Origin: Gentiana macrophylla
Lineage: Eukaryota > Streptophyta > Magnoliopsida > Gentianales > Gentianaceae
NCBI GenBank assembly: GCA_026214975.1
Contig: JAOBSW010000526.1
Span: 62,001 to 126,000 of the forward strand
Length of the DNA stretch: 64,000 nt
Direction of reading: 5' to 3'
The position numbers and the translations under genes are program-made. Shown here piece by piece: positions 1 to 10,702 of this stretch. How positions within the stretch are numbered: the first letter of the stretch is position 1; every line of letters begins with the position of its first letter. The notes beneath the pieces were generated by a model. That model worked only from the letters and a program-made list of their open reading frames with translations. It was not told the origin of the DNA and ran no database searches.

Positions 1-201
1 GAAGGACATGGTTGGTATTATATGGACTTAGGGTATTTCTCCATGATGTATAAATACTTGGTGAATTGATGAATGGAGGGGAGAAAAAGTATTATCGTTT
101 ACCAAATTTGTTAAAAGACGAGTAGAAAGAAGGTTATGATTCCAACAAGAAAACATATGATACTGTTGATGGAAACCCTCAAGATACCGAGGAGTTGAAA
201 T
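1..201 (+). pseudogene. copia pol fragment (integrase-RT linker), left part of a split element
   Basis: The first 201 bases carry degenerate plus-strand copia polyprotein sequence, including a short run ending in acidic residues (NPQDTEEL). It breaks off exactly at the TSD of the element inserted at 202. The reading continues after 5229, where the reverse transcriptase N-terminus of the same orientation begins. I infer that both belong to one old copia copy split by the insertion. The upstream part of that element lies outside the window, and stops are present. Confidence 0.55.
197..201. repeat. target-site duplication GAAAT, left copy
   Basis: GAAAT immediately precedes the LTR end at 202 and matches 5229-5233, just outside the other LTR. 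A 5-bp duplication is normal for copia integration. Confidence 0.9.
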
Positions 202-528
202 TGTTAAAATTCACATGAAATCGAATATAGAACTTGCGATATTACAAAGATTCACAGAAGCAACACAAAGAAGATGAAGATCATCTTCAACAGTTTGAAA
301 AGCAAAAAGAGCGGGAAAACTGGAGAACGAATTTAACTCTCTAATTGTTGTTTACAAGACTTAAGAAAAACATCTAACTCTCAATGATGCTCCTATTAAC
401 TATTGATAACAACCATTGGAGCTCAAATCTGTTGTAACTTCCATAACTGACTCAACTACCAATGTGTTCGACCTATTGCCCCTTTGAACTAAAAAACCAT
501 CTTGTGCTTTCTCCTTTTTACTTCAACA
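202..528 (-). repeat. 3' LTR of the copia element at 202-5228
   Basis: Reads TGTTGAAGTA...TTTTAACA on the minus strand and aligns over its whole length with 4902-5228. It is bounded by TSD GAAAT on the outside and by the polypurine tract on the inside. Confidence 0.93.
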
Positions 529-540
529 CCCCCCCTCAAG
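529..540 (-). promoter_or_regulatory. polypurine tract (plus-strand primer site)
   Basis: On the minus strand CTTGAGGGGGGG abuts the 3' LTR. The same TTGAGGGG core precedes the 3' LTRs of the copia elements ending at 38051 and 49743. Confidence 0.8.
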
Positions 541-715
541 CTGGAAAAGCTTATGCCATGAACATCTTGCCAAAAAACTGTCTTGTGCTTTCTCCTTTTA
601 CTTCAAATATGTCTTTTAAAGGGAGAGCTAGAATAAGTGTGTTGAATACTTGTGGTGTGACTAGTTTTGTAAGGGGTATCTTTGGATGTTGAGCGAAGTG
701 TGTATTGGTAGGGTT

Positions 716-1321
716 TTAGCACCTTTGCCATGTATTTTCTCTCACAAAATGACAATCAGTGTCTATGTGCTTAGTCATTTCATGAAAGACTGGATTTTCA
801 ATAATGTGAAGAGCACTAGAACTGTCATAGTATAAAGGGCTGGAGTTGTGTGTATGATCTGAAAATCCTTGAGTAAGCATATGTGCCCTTTGGATTTCAC
901 AGTTTGTGAATGCCAAGGCTCAGATTCGCCTCACTAGAACTCCTGAGACATGAGAGGGTGATTTTTATTTTCATGAAACTAGGGCATTGTCTAGGTAAAC
1001 CAAAAAGCCTGTGATGGATCTTCTTGTTTTTGTACAGGTTGCCCAGTCAGAATCACTGAAGGCTCTTAGTGTCATTGATCCATTGCTAGGGAAGAATAAG
1101 CCTTTTCCTGGAGCTGATTTTAAGAACCTTAGAAGCCTGTGTGCTGCTTTCATATGAGCCTCATTTGGATTGTCTAAGAATTGGCTTAATTGCTGGGTGG
1201 CAAATGCTATATCAGGCCTTGTGTTGCCTAGGTAGAGCAATTTGCCAACAAGACTCTTGTATTCTTTGTTATTAGGAAGCAATGGGGCTTGAACTTCAGT
1301 CAGATTTTGAGAGGAATCCAC
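716..1321 (-). pseudogene. copia RNase H domain with the end of RT
   Basis: Two minus-strand pieces in the same frame make up the C-terminal part of a copia polyprotein. The first (971-1321) has the connection region (YLGNTRPDIAFA) and the RNase H start (FSDSDWATC, RRSITGFL). The second (716-916) has the late motif SALHIIENPVFHEMTKHID followed by DCHFVRE. Stops between and after them (around 917-970 and below 716) separate them. RNase H would degrade the RNA template during cDNA synthesis. With the final part degenerate and stops inside, no functional enzyme is expected. Confidence 0.82.
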
Positions 1322-1336
1322 TGGTGTAGAAGCAGG

Positions 1337-1657
1337 TTAGGAATCCAGGAAGCCAAACTCTCTTAATAAGTCTAAACAATATTTCCTTTGATTCCTTACA
1401 ATCCCAGATTTAGTTCTTGCAACTTCAAAACCTAGAAAGTACCAGAGCTCACTAAGGTCCTTGATGGTGAATGCATCATGTAAAAGTGTCTTTAGATCTG
1501 TATGGCTTTCATCTTTGAGACTTCCTACTACAATGTCATCTACATAGACAAGTAGTGCAACAAATTCGACCATGTCCCGTTTGTGAGCAGGACTATGGTC
1601 ATTCAAAGATTGTTTATAACCATGATAAAGGAGTTTCGTGTCAACTTTGCATTCCAT
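1337..1657 (-). pseudogene. copia reverse transcriptase palm segment
   Basis: The 106-residue open stretch contains the catalytic YVDD box (LLVYVDDIVVGS) followed by FTIKDLSELWYFLGFEVAR, the usual thumb-side motif of copia RTs. It shares the frame of the RNase H pieces to its left. The part of RT between the N-terminal block (ending near 1859) and this piece is degenerate, so the polymerase is broken. Confidence 0.82.
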
Positions 1658-1858
1658 CGTCTACTAGTTTGCCTAAGACCATATAGAGATATATTTAATT
1701 TGCAGACTTTACCATTTGTTTGTAGACCACCTGTGGTGCCTTCATATAGACTATCTCATCCAAATCTCCATGTAAAAACATTGTTAACATCCATTTGGTG
1801 AAGATGTCATCCTTGATAGCAATTATAGCCATGAAAAGCCTGATTGTTGTTTGTTTGG

Positions 1859-3013
1859 CTATAGGGGGGAGAATGTTTCCAGAAAGTGAATTCCTTCAGT
1901 TTGTGTGTATCCTTTTACAACAAGCCTGGCTTTGTATCTTTCTATGCTTCCATCAGATTTTCTTTTGATTATGTACACCCACTTGAAACCAATAGGTTTG
2001 ATGCCTCTTGGTAAATCCACTAGTGTCCAGGTGGTGGTGTCATTCAAAGCCTTTAACTCTTTATTCATTGCCTCTTGCCAGTTTGGATCAACTGTTGCTG
2101 CCTGATATGTAGCAGGTTCTGTTTCTGCATTAATGTTGCTAACAATTCTCTGATAATTAGGAGATAGGTTAGCATATGAAATAACATGATTCAATGTGTG
2201 TTGCGAGGATCTTAGGGCTGGATTTGTGTAGACATAATCATTAAGATAAGATGGAGTAGTTTTTGCCCTAGTTGATCTTCTCTGAATTTGTACAGGTTCC
2301 ACATTTTGTTGATCTTGAGGATCAACATGTGGAAGTGATTCAGTATTTGTAATAGGTGTGTGTAGATCAGTTGTATCAGAAATAGGAAGTGGTAACACCA
2401 GTTCACTAGCAAGAGATACAACATCAGATTCACAAACGGGAAAAGATGTTTCATGGAATACAACATTTCTAGATACAGAAATACTTCTATTCTGCAGATT
2501 TAAGACTTTGTACCCCTTCATATGCACCTCAAATCCTAGGAAAACCGACTTGCTTCTTCTGTCATCAAATTTGCCTCTACCTTGTACCACTGTGGACACA
2601 AAACATAAGCATCCAAACACTTTTAGATTGTCATAAGTAGGAGTCTTGTTGTAAAGAACATGATAGGGAGTTTTGTTTTCAAGAAGTGGTGTAGTTGTGA
2701 TATTTATCAGATAAACAGCGTGCAAAACATAATCACCCCAATACTCAATAGGTAAATTAGACTGTATTCTTAATGCTCTTGCAACATTGAGAATGTGTTG
2801 GTGTCTTCTTTCAATGAGGCCATTTTGCTGAGGTGTTCTTACACATGCCTTTTGGTGTACAATCCCTTTAGTCCTATAAAACAGTTTCATGTTGAACTCA
2901 CTTCCATGATCAGACCTAATTATTTTGACACACCTATCAAACTGAGTTTGCACTAAATTGCAGAATTGTTGTAACAAATTATTAACACCAGACTTGCATT
3001 TCGTCAAGAACAA
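1859..3013 (-). pseudogene. copia integrase core plus RT N-terminus
   Basis: A 384-residue open frame, the longest in this element. Residues 31-40 (IIRSDHGSEF) hold the second catalytic Asp, and residues 60-70 (TPQQNGLIERR) hold the catalytic Glu. Only 32 residues lie between Asp35 and Glu68, where copia integrases usually have 35, so about three residues appear to be lost. Then comes the integrase C-terminal region (NLKVFGCLCF...SVFLGFE) and a Ser/Pro-rich linker. The RT start (FKWVYIIKRKSDGSIERYKARLV, GYTQTEGI) ends at a stop after ETFSPL. The first catalytic Asp lies upstream, in a broken stretch. Confidence 0.85.
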
Positions 3014-3091
3014 CCAAGTAAATCTGCTATAATCATCAACAATGGATAGAAAATAGTAGTGACCATCAACAGTCGGGACTCGGTTGGAGCC

Positions 3092-3373
3092 CTAAATATC
3101 AACATGTATCAAATCAAAAAAATTCAAAGAATGTGATGTATTGATAGGAAATTTTGGTTGTTTTTGTTTAGCCAAAGGGCATACAATACAATCATGACTA
3201 GGAACTTTGATATTCTTATCAATAGTAGCTAATATTCTCATTCTTTCCATAGAAAGGTGCCCTAGTCTATTATGCCATAGTAAAGTATCAACTTTGTTGT
3301 AGGTTTGACAAACTGCATTTGAAACAGGGAGAACGGGGTGTCTGAGACTTGGCAGACATGATGTAAAGGCCAT
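3092..3373 (-). pseudogene. copia GAG-pre-integrase zinc domain
   Basis: The open frame shows the HHCC zinc-binding module preceding copia integrases: LWHNRLGHLSMERMRIL followed by CIVCPLAKQKQPKFP. It ends FFDLIHVDI, the start of the integrase catalytic fold. A stop separates it from the integrase core to the left, although the frame is the same (start positions agree modulo 3). Confidence 0.82.
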
Positions 3374-3639
3374 TTCTATGTTCAGCTATACCAATCTTCT
3401 TCATATGCAATTTGGTCTGCACAATAAATGATCGAGGATAATGAGGATACTAACAAGTTACAATCAGCTGTATGTTTCCTAATATAAATTAGATTATAGT
3501 GAAATGTTTCAATGCAAAAAACATCTTGTAGAGTTAAGTGTTCATTCAATCTCGTTTTGCCAATGTGAGTTACTGGAACAAATGACCATTAGACAGCTTA
3601 ACATAAAGGTTAGTAGCATGTTTAACATCAAACAAATTT

Positions 3640-3690
3640 TGTAATGAGAATGTTATGTGATCAGTAGCTCCTGAATCCATGATCCAATGG
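3640..3690 (-). pseudogene. copia aspartic protease active site remnant
   Basis: Reverse-strand translation gives WIMDSGATDHI around the codons at 3666-3677, the DSGA active-site motif of retroviral-type aspartic proteases. The downstream protease region (3370-3640) has several stops, so no full domain is open. Confidence 0.75.
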
Positions 3691-3713
3691 AATCTACTAT
3701 CACATCTACCCGA

Positions 3714-4814
3714 TCATTGTGAGGCTTGTCCAGATGCCAACACAACAGAGTTGCTATGACTGTTGTTTGCCGGCAATCCTTGTATCAAAGAAAGAAGATG
3801 ATCATATTGTGACTGAGTGATTGAAACCAGAAGAACTTCCAAAATCTGATTGAACTCCTTAGGTAGAATCTGACAGAACAAGCTGATCATCTGTGCAAAC
3901 ATGAATGGTAGAAGGCCCTCATCCTCCTCTTCCAAATTTGGGTGGAAATCCATACTTCTTATAACATTTTTCAATCGTATGACCCTCATTTCCACGATAG
4001 GTACATTGAGGTTTCCTGGGATTTCCTTGCCCTCTTCCATACCCACCAGAATTTCTTGAACCTCGACCTTGACCCCTGCCTTGCCCCTGAAACCTAGAAT
4101 TCAGCACATCATTGAAACTACTGGATTCTTGAACCCTATTTTCTGACTGAGATGCCATAATACCAGAACCTTGGCCTAAATTGTAGTCCAATTGCTACTC
4201 ATGATTGAGGGCCATTACAAAGGCAGTTTTCACATCTGGTAAAGGCATGGTCATAAGAACTTTACAGTACTAAAATTTCCACTTAAGCCTTTTACAAATC
4301 GTGTGGTGTAGGCATTATCATAATACTCCCTTAAAATCTGTATGCACAAAGAGGGATGGGCTTTAACACCAAGTACTGATCCCAAAGAGACTTCAAATTT
4401 GTATAATAATATGTTCTTGTGATTGCCTTGCTTTTGTTTTTTCATCTCTTCCTCAAGATTTGATACTCTATATTCATTGCCTCGACAAAATATGTCCTGT
4501 AAGTCTAGCCAAATCACTCTTGCAGTGTCAAAGTACATGAAACTCTCAGCAACCGAGGGAATCATGGAATTTATTAACCAAGAATGTACTAGATCGTTAA
4601 TCTGCATCCAGCTGGAGTAACCTGCATCTGCAAGTTCAGGCATGGTGGAAGAACCGTACACAAGATTCAGCCTGCCTCGAGAAGATAATAATTTTGTCAT
4701 AGCTCTTTTCCAATGATTATAATTCTCAGCTCCTTTGAGTAACGGACGAACGATAATCAGACTCGGATTATCAAGATTAGTTGTAGAATTCTCAGGAACT
4801 ATCGGATTAGCCAT
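3714..4814 (-). pseudogene. copia gag (capsid-nucleocapsid), frameshifted
   Basis: The start ATG at 4814 opens a 187-residue N-terminal capsid region (GAENYNHWKRAMTKLL, then LVHSWLINSM and ARVIWLDLQDIF), typical of the plant copia gag family. A stop at 4251 follows. Gag then resumes in another frame (3919-4191) with a Gly/Arg/Gln-rich nucleocapsid and one CCHC-like knuckle, where the second Cys is replaced by Arg (CTYRGNEGHTIEKC). A third frame (to 3714) holds the tail. Gag would form the virus-like particle that packages element RNA. This copy cannot make it in one piece. Confidence 0.82.
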
Positions 4815-4890
4815 GAATCAAGAAATCAAAGATGAAATTCTTATGAAATGAACCAATGCGGAATCGAAAGAATCAGCGGAAAATAATTCA

Positions 4891-4901
4891 CTTTGATACC
4901 A
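4891..4901 (-). promoter_or_regulatory. primer-binding site
   Basis: Immediately inside the 5' LTR the minus strand reads TGGTATCAAAG, matching the usual copia primer site for initiator-Met tRNA (TGGTATCAGAG) with one change. Confidence 0.85.
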
Positions 4902-5228
4902 TGTTAAAATTCACATGAAATCGAATATAGAACTTGCAATATTATAAAGATTCACAGAAGCAACACAAAGAAGATGAATATTATCTTCAACAGTTTGAAA
5001 AGTAAAAGGAACGGGAATATTGGAGAACGAATTTAACTCTCTAATTGTTGTTTACAAGACTTAAGAAAAACATCTAACTCTCAATGATCCCCCTAGTAAC
5101 TATTTATAACAACTATTGGAGCTCAAATCTGTTGTAACTTCCATAACTGACTCAACTACCCAGGTGTTCGACCTATTGCCCTTTTGAACCAAAAAAACCG
5201 TCTTGTGCTTTCTCCTTTTACTTCAATA
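4902..5228 (-). repeat. 5' LTR of the copia element at 202-5228
   Basis: Matches the 3' LTR with about 20 substitutions and two short indels. Its outer end reads TATTGAAG on the minus strand instead of TGTTGAAG, so the terminal TG has mutated. TSD GAAAT follows at 5229. Confidence 0.93.
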
Positions 5229-5233
5229 GAAAT
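5229..5233. repeat. target-site duplication GAAAT, right copy
   Basis: Identical to 197-201. It marks the resumption of the older copia sequence. Confidence 0.9.
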
Positions 5234-6462
5234 GCAGTAAGAGGGATATGACATCAACGTCCTTTGGTCTAGATTTCCTCAGTTATAAGGTGGAGGATGA
5301 TCCAAAGACATATGAAGAGGCTATGTCTAGTCAAGAAGCTCCATTTTGGAAAGAGGCTATGGATAGTGATATATAATCCATCTTAAAAAATCGCACTTGG
5401 AATTGGTTGATCTTCCATCCAGAGATAAACCATTTGGATGTAAGTGAATTTTCAAAAAAAAGTTGTAAGCTGATGGATCGATTGATAAATTTAAGGCTAG
5501 TCTAGTAGCCAAAGGATACACACAAAAGGAAGACCATTATTTCTTTGACACTCACGCACTAGTTACAAGAATTGCGTCTATCACGTATTACAGTTGCAAT
5601 ATTTGCATTGTTGAACTTAGAAGTCCATCAAATGGATGTGAAAACATCCATCTTAAATGGTGAGTTGGAGGAAGAAATGTTTATGAAACGATCGAAGGGT
5701 TTGTGGTTTCCAGTCAAGAAAAGAAAGTATGCAAACTTGTGAAATCAACTGTATGGGCTTATACAAGCACTAAAGCAATGACCCTTGAAATATGACCGTA
5801 CAAATGTACAATGATGTCAAATGGATTTAGAATCAATGAATGTGATAAATATGTCTACATCAACACAACACCTAAAGCCAACGTAATAGTAGAATGACAT
5901 GCTAATCATGGGTAGTGATCCCGATATGAAGGATATGGGAGTTCTTTGGTGTTATACTTAGGATTAAAATCTCAAAACATCGATGGACTTGGGGTCACAG
6001 TCTTATTATGTGGAGTACATTATGAGAACATTCAATGCTTTTGACTGAAGTCATGTAAAAACTTTAATTGACTTAAGTAAACACTTAGTAAAAAATAGAG
6101 ACGAACCTGTGAGGCAATTAGAATACTCGCAAGTGATTGGAAGTGTGATGTACATTATAAATTGTTTTAGACCAGACATGGCTTGTGCAAAGAATAAATT
6201 AAGTAGGTTCACTAGTAATCCAAGTGAGGATCATTGGATAGCCCTTGACAGGATGTGTAAGTATTTGAAATTTACAATGAACCTCAGAATACATTATACA
6301 AGATATACAGCAGTATTGGAAGGATACAGTGATGCAAACGGGATATCTGACTGTAAGGATTCTAAATACACTGGTGGATACGCATTCACTATTGATGGTG
6401 GTACGGTGTCTTTTTTCTCCTTTTCTTATTTCAATCAAATAAAAAGGATATCATATAAATAG
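5234..6462 (+). pseudogene. older copia pol, RT to RNase H, right part of the split element
   Basis: Plus-strand translation shows the RT N-terminus (TYEEAMSSQEAPFWKEAMDSD, a stop, then NRTWELVDLPSRDKPFGCKW), followed by FKASLVAKGYTQKE and a badly degenerate palm (5600-6000). An open RNase H piece lies at 6109-6462 (YSQVIGSVMYI, RPDMACAKNKLSRF, EGYSDANGISD, TGGYAFTIDGG). This is the downstream half of the element begun at 1-201. Stops and indels are frequent, so it is much more decayed than its insert, as expected for the older of two nested copies. No LTR of its own could be delimited. Confidence 0.75.
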
Positions 6463-6750
6463 AGGACCATGTCTAGCAAAAAATTAGCATATGTTGGCAC
6501 AACAGAGATGAAAGGGGAAGTTATTGTCATGTCATCATTTTTGGTCGGAAAAATGAGTCTACTCAGCATTTTCCGACGTACAAGACCAAAATTGCAAAAA
6601 AAAAAAAAAAAGAAATTTGACTTATAGGACTAATTTTGTAATCGAAATAAAATTAGGGCTAAAATTTTAAAACGTGTTTAGTTACAGGACAAAAAAAATG
6701 CAATTTTGCCTTGTTTTTCCGTGTTTTTGGATTCGGGTTTGGTGGTGACA
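6463..6750. other. spacer with A-rich tract, no gene seen
   Basis: Contains an A run at about 6596-6611 and AT-rich sequence. It may include the degenerate 3' end of the older copia element, but no LTR end or TSD was found. Confidence 0.4.
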
Positions 6751-6766
6751 AACATACATCGTGATT
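6751..6766. repeat. direct repeat, left TSD of a retroposon
   Basis: AACATACATCGTGATT here matches AACATACTTTGTGATT at 7263-7278 at 14 of 16 positions. Confidence 0.6.
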
Positions 6767-7262
6767 CTTTATCGCATGGGACTTTGGCGTTTGAGTCATC
6801 ATACTTCTTTGTTGGATTCTTTGCTCACACTTCTTGGACTCTGAGAGATTATTATGTTGCTTCTCAAGGTCTTACTACGAGCAATCGCATTATTTCTACG
6901 ATCAGGACTTAGCATACTATTCCAAATTTATTATAAAGTGTCGGAAGGATATTTCTCACGCTACTCACTGTGTGAAGCCTTTCAAGCTACCGAATGCGAA
7001 GACCTTCAAGTTCTTTGCTATAGATTTTTTTTTTTGCATCCTTTTGTATTTACTTTTTGGGGAGCTTAATACTTACGGAAGCATGGGGTGTCAGATTCTT
7101 TCTATGGCATGGATTTCCCCACTTGCTGGGTTTGCCGACCATAGGTTTTAAGAAAGCGAGGGCCATGTTTAAATCAACGTCTTTTGGTATAAGGGAGGCC
7201 ATGATCGGCGTATACGAACCTTATTATTAAATAATATAAAAGGCTTCGTTAAAAAAAAAAAA
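6767..7262 (+). mobile_element. poly(A)-tailed retroposon (LINE-type or retrogene fragment)
   Basis: A segment of about 500 bp ends in an A run (7251-7264) and is flanked by a 16-bp imperfect direct repeat (6751-6766 and 7263-7278). A poly(A) tail plus a TSD of this length is the signature of target-primed retroposition by LINE machinery. Short ORFs inside (for example 6834-7151) have no family I recognise, and no RT motif is visible. It may be the 5'-truncated 3' end of a LINE or a processed transcript. Confidence 0.55.
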
Positions 7263-7278
7263 AACATACTTTGTGATT
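7263..7278. repeat. direct repeat, right TSD of the retroposon
   Basis: Directly follows and overlaps the end of the A run. It is paired with 6751-6766. Confidence 0.6.
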
Positions 7279-8088
7279 GAAAATTGACTTGTTTCTAAGC
7301 GGATGAAAAGAATTCGAGAGCCAACGACATGCTGGGAAGATAATTTTTACATGGAAAGCGAAATATACGTACACACTTTTTGTCTATTGGGACTCAAACT
7401 TGGAACCTCCATTGTGAAGATATGACTATTTACTAATAAGCCATTGTGCGATTCTTGATGTGACTATCCACTCAGCGCCAACGTGTCAAATGACCGAAAA
7501 ATTCCTTTTTTAATAGATTTAAATCAGAGATGATATGTGTTTTAAAATTAAGACATTCTTAAAACTTACGGGTTTAATTCATAAATTGAAATCGTATTGG
7601 ACCGAAACCGATATCACACCAAAGTTATGCGAATAATTTTGCGATTTCCGTATATTGAGAAAATAATACGCATTGGTTTTAATTGATACTTTTACAACAA
7701 TAAAATTGCAGTTGGTTTTATGGTGGTCAGGGATCACGTGTCACACTTCATTCACCATTGAAAATCCTTATAAGAAGGGTAAAAATGTAAATTAATGGCA
7801 TTTATATTTTACTGCGGTGGGCGCTTGTGTGTTTGTTCTTTCTATTCGTCATGGATCTGAAAAGTCATACTTTGGTCCAGTCTCTATAATAAAATTTCCG
7901 TAAAAATTGAGTTTGTATTTAAGATACAGGGTGATTTTTTATTTTTATTTTAAAATCATGACAGTAATTCTCAAATAATAAAATAATAAATAATATAAAC
8001 GATCAATAAATCAATAAAGGTCCTGAAAAGAACAAATAAATAATAAATAATAATAATAAAAAGAACAAATAAATAATAAATACATACA
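7279..8088. other. AT-rich spacer, no gene seen
   Basis: No coding or structured element recognised. Near 8020-8081 an A/T-rich string containing AAGAACAAATAAATAATAAA occurs twice, a short local duplication. Confidence 0.5.
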
Positions 8089-8183
8089 CCTAGTGATTAT
8101 CACTAGAATTACTCACGAGGCTCTAGTATGGAGAGACCTGGGTTCGATCCTTGCCCCCCATAATTTAGGCCTTTTGTTTCCGG

Positions 8184-8213
<30 letters not shown>
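8089..8213 (+). mobile_element. tRNA-derived SINE-like element
   Basis: A box-A-like stretch (TAGTGATTATCAC at 8091) is followed about 50 bp later by a good RNA polymerase III box B (GGTTCGATCC at 8141-8150), a short body and a run of 30 A residues (8184-8213). This matches the layout of plant tRNA-related SINEs. The sequence around box B does not fold into a complete tRNA, so it is not a tRNA gene. No clear TSD was identified in the AT-rich flanks. Confidence 0.5.
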
Positions 8214-8214
<1 letters not shown>

Positions 8215-8360
8215 GATTTAGAAACAGGGGAACCTCAAACAACAAACACATATCTTAATAAAAAAAAGATTGCTACAAAAGATACGAGCCAAACATAAAC
8301 ATAGAGGAAACCCGAAAGGGACAAATAAAACCTACATGTTTTGTAGTAAACACGATAAGG

Positions 8361-9438
8361 CTAGAAAGTAAAAGTCACCCAAGCATTACAAACGCAGCTA
8401 AGAATGCTATTATCATTTATGTTATGGCTCGCGTCCCATCTACGTTTGCTTAAAAATCCTCCGCCAAAACGGTAGCTTCCATCGCTAAGGTAAATGTGAT
8501 TCGGTTCTATAATCCCCTGGAAATCTCGTGGCATCCACACAAAACACCTCGTTTTTTCCTAGGAAGATAGCTTTTTCGCCCAAACTCGAAATACATGTAT
8601 GTATACTGTTGTTCACATCCAATTCAATCAATGTAAATTCACCAAGATGACGGGAACCGTCGGAACGTCTATATCTATATGGGCATGTAAGTATGACCAA
8701 CTTACCTCCACATTCCACAAAAAATGCTGAATCATTAGTACGTAAATAATCGGGAAGCTCCATGATTTTGGTTGCATTTATTGTTACGCCGGTCTCCCAA
8801 ACGTCAAACATCCAAATCTGACACGGATACGATATAGCATAAATCTTACCATTATGGTAGCTTACGTCTTGAAATCTAAGTGAATTAGGTTCTTGAGTTT
8901 TTTCCATGCTAGGCCTCCTGTTTTCCAAAAGCCTATATAGCTCGTGGATCTTGCCACATAAATGACCGCGACAACATATTGTGATGCCTCCGATGGACTA
9001 GCCGACAACACGGCCCTTTGCACCAAATAATCCGATTCATCCTCACAGACACGGGGGAGGTGAATCTGAACACGAGTTATGGGATTCAATAAACTCATAT
9101 CTCTTGAAGATCCAATCGTGATAAACCACCCTTTAGATGCAATACAGTGCTTCCCCTTAGCTTCAGGCAACGAAATTCGGATTATCTTTTTCTTGTACAA
9201 ACTAAAAAACTCACGGTACCCTTCATCGCGCATATATTTCATAGGGATTCTTTTTCTTTTGCGTATCTTTTCAACAACTTGCATCTTGTTCATGGCGCCA
9301 TTTATCGAAATCCTTCATACTGGTAGCAGCCCGCCAAGTGGTGCAAGTACCTCGAAACGCAACAAAATCATCCAACACTTCTAAAAGTCTTGCGATTAAC
9401 ACTATCACACCATCAGGGAGAGAACACCAATCCGCCAT
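8361..9438 (-). pseudogene. F-box / DUF295 (KIB-like) protein gene with three frame breaks
   Basis: The start ATG at 9438 opens an F-box-like N-terminus (WCSLPDGVIVLIARLLEVLDD, then FRGTCTTWRAA). A frame change near 9280 leads to a 143-residue stretch typical of DUF295 (FFSLYKKKIIRISLPEA, KGWFITIGSS, MSLLNPITRVQIHLP). A second near 8920 leads to RFQDVSYHNGKIYAIS, followed by further DUF295 sequence. A third near 8520 leads to PNHIYLSDGS and a stop at 8361. With the breaks ignored, the domains run in order over the whole length expected for this plant family of putative SCF ubiquitin-ligase adaptors. Either it is a young pseudogene or an intact gene hit by assembly indels. No intron is obvious. 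Confidence 0.75.
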
Positions 9439-10702
9439 TGCAGTAAGGAATAAGATAAGCACCCACAATCGATGCTCTGCTGTGGAATTTTATCGATTGA
9501 ATGTGATTGAATAAGTTGTGTATATATAGGCTGAAAACCTTACCTTTTAACCGTAAAAAAAAAAAAAAACTTGAGGGAGTAACTCTATCATTACCCAAAA
9601 TTATATTCACAAATTGATCGTCTGTCCTGATTTATCGCTTATTGTATTGTAATAGAAACAAAAATATACCGATTTAATTAATAAGGTGTACGCTATTTAA
9701 TTACTTACCAAATATACGCTTTTGTGGTAATCTTTTTTCTCCTCTGTGAATAATTTATGTGGTGATCTATTTTAGTAAAAGACTCCTAATAATAATAAAT
9801 TTAATATGGTTTAATTGTTAAATAAAATACAATTGTTTCTCAAATCTCAATCATAATGTAATGGCAGAAACTAACGTGATTTTTTTTCTAAAATAAATTT
9901 TCTTTCTTTATTTGTTAATCCTTCCGCTCATTGTTTCAAAAACATTCCTTCAGCACATATCGAGGGACGGAAGCTAAAATCCACTTTTAATACAAAATAA
10001 ATAAACATAACACATGACGATGCTGGAAATCGTCTGTGTGATTTTTTTCCTAGTGAGAATAAATACAAGACTGTACCCTAAAACAAGAAGTGAAACGGGG
10101 ATGGTGTTTATGATTTTTAGACTGAGCCTCATATTATAAACCTCAAGTTGTCTACGTATCCTATAATTGTTCAGGAATCAAGTCTCTTTGTAGTTCTTAG
10201 GATCGTGTATATAGAGGACGTCTCGTCCATAGCAACCATGTGCCGTGTCCATTGTGGACTATATTTCGTGTCCCTTAAAGAATGGATATGTCCGTGTTTA
10301 TCCTTTAATTTTAGGAGATAATCTCGGTATTTGAATTATGAGATCAGAGTCTTTATAGCTGATGATTGTTTCCATAATTATCTTTAATTATAAGGTTAAA
10401 AGTTGTGAATGACAGTTTTAATCTAAAATGGTTTGAGAAGGACAGTTACTACATGTGTTATTATATTTTTGTACATGTGTTACTACATTTTGTCCTTCTC
10501 AGCCGTTTTGTATCCTATCTTGTCCTTATGGCCTCTGACCCCTTAATTATAAGCACGTGGGCTAAATATCAGGGATTACTCTGCGTTGAGCCCCTGAGGC
10601 CATTATGGCCGAATCATACCGACTCAACCGTTGCATACGACCGACACACGGTGGACTAAGAAGCGAGTCAGGCCGATCTCCTACCCGGGGTTTAGTTCTG
10701 CC
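9439..10702. other. intergenic, AT-rich, one small inverted repeat
   Basis: No gene recognised. GAGAAGGACA (10435-10444) and its exact complement TGTCCTTCTC (10491-10500) could form a 10-bp stem. The loop between them contains two partial direct copies of a TTACTACATGTG-like string. Confidence 0.5.

Larger units (their letters stand above)
202..5228 (-). mobile_element. complete Ty1/copia LTR retrotransposon, minus strand, nested in an older copia
   Basis: Two 327-bp LTRs (202-528 and 4902-5228) in the same orientation flank a 4.4-kb interior. The interior encodes, reading leftward, gag, protease, integrase, reverse transcriptase and RNase H, which is the copia gene order (integrase before RT). 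A perfect 5-bp TSD (GAAAT), an initiator-Met-like primer-binding site next to the right LTR and a G-rich polypurine tract next to the left LTR fix both boundaries and the orientation. I count about 20 substitutions between the two LTRs, so the insertion is not recent. All ORFs carry stops or frameshifts. Confidence 0.93.

Noticed and set aside
8091..8160. tRNA gene suggested by a good box B at 8141
   Set aside because: No acceptor stem or cloverleaf and a poly(A) tail follows; a SINE-like element fits better.
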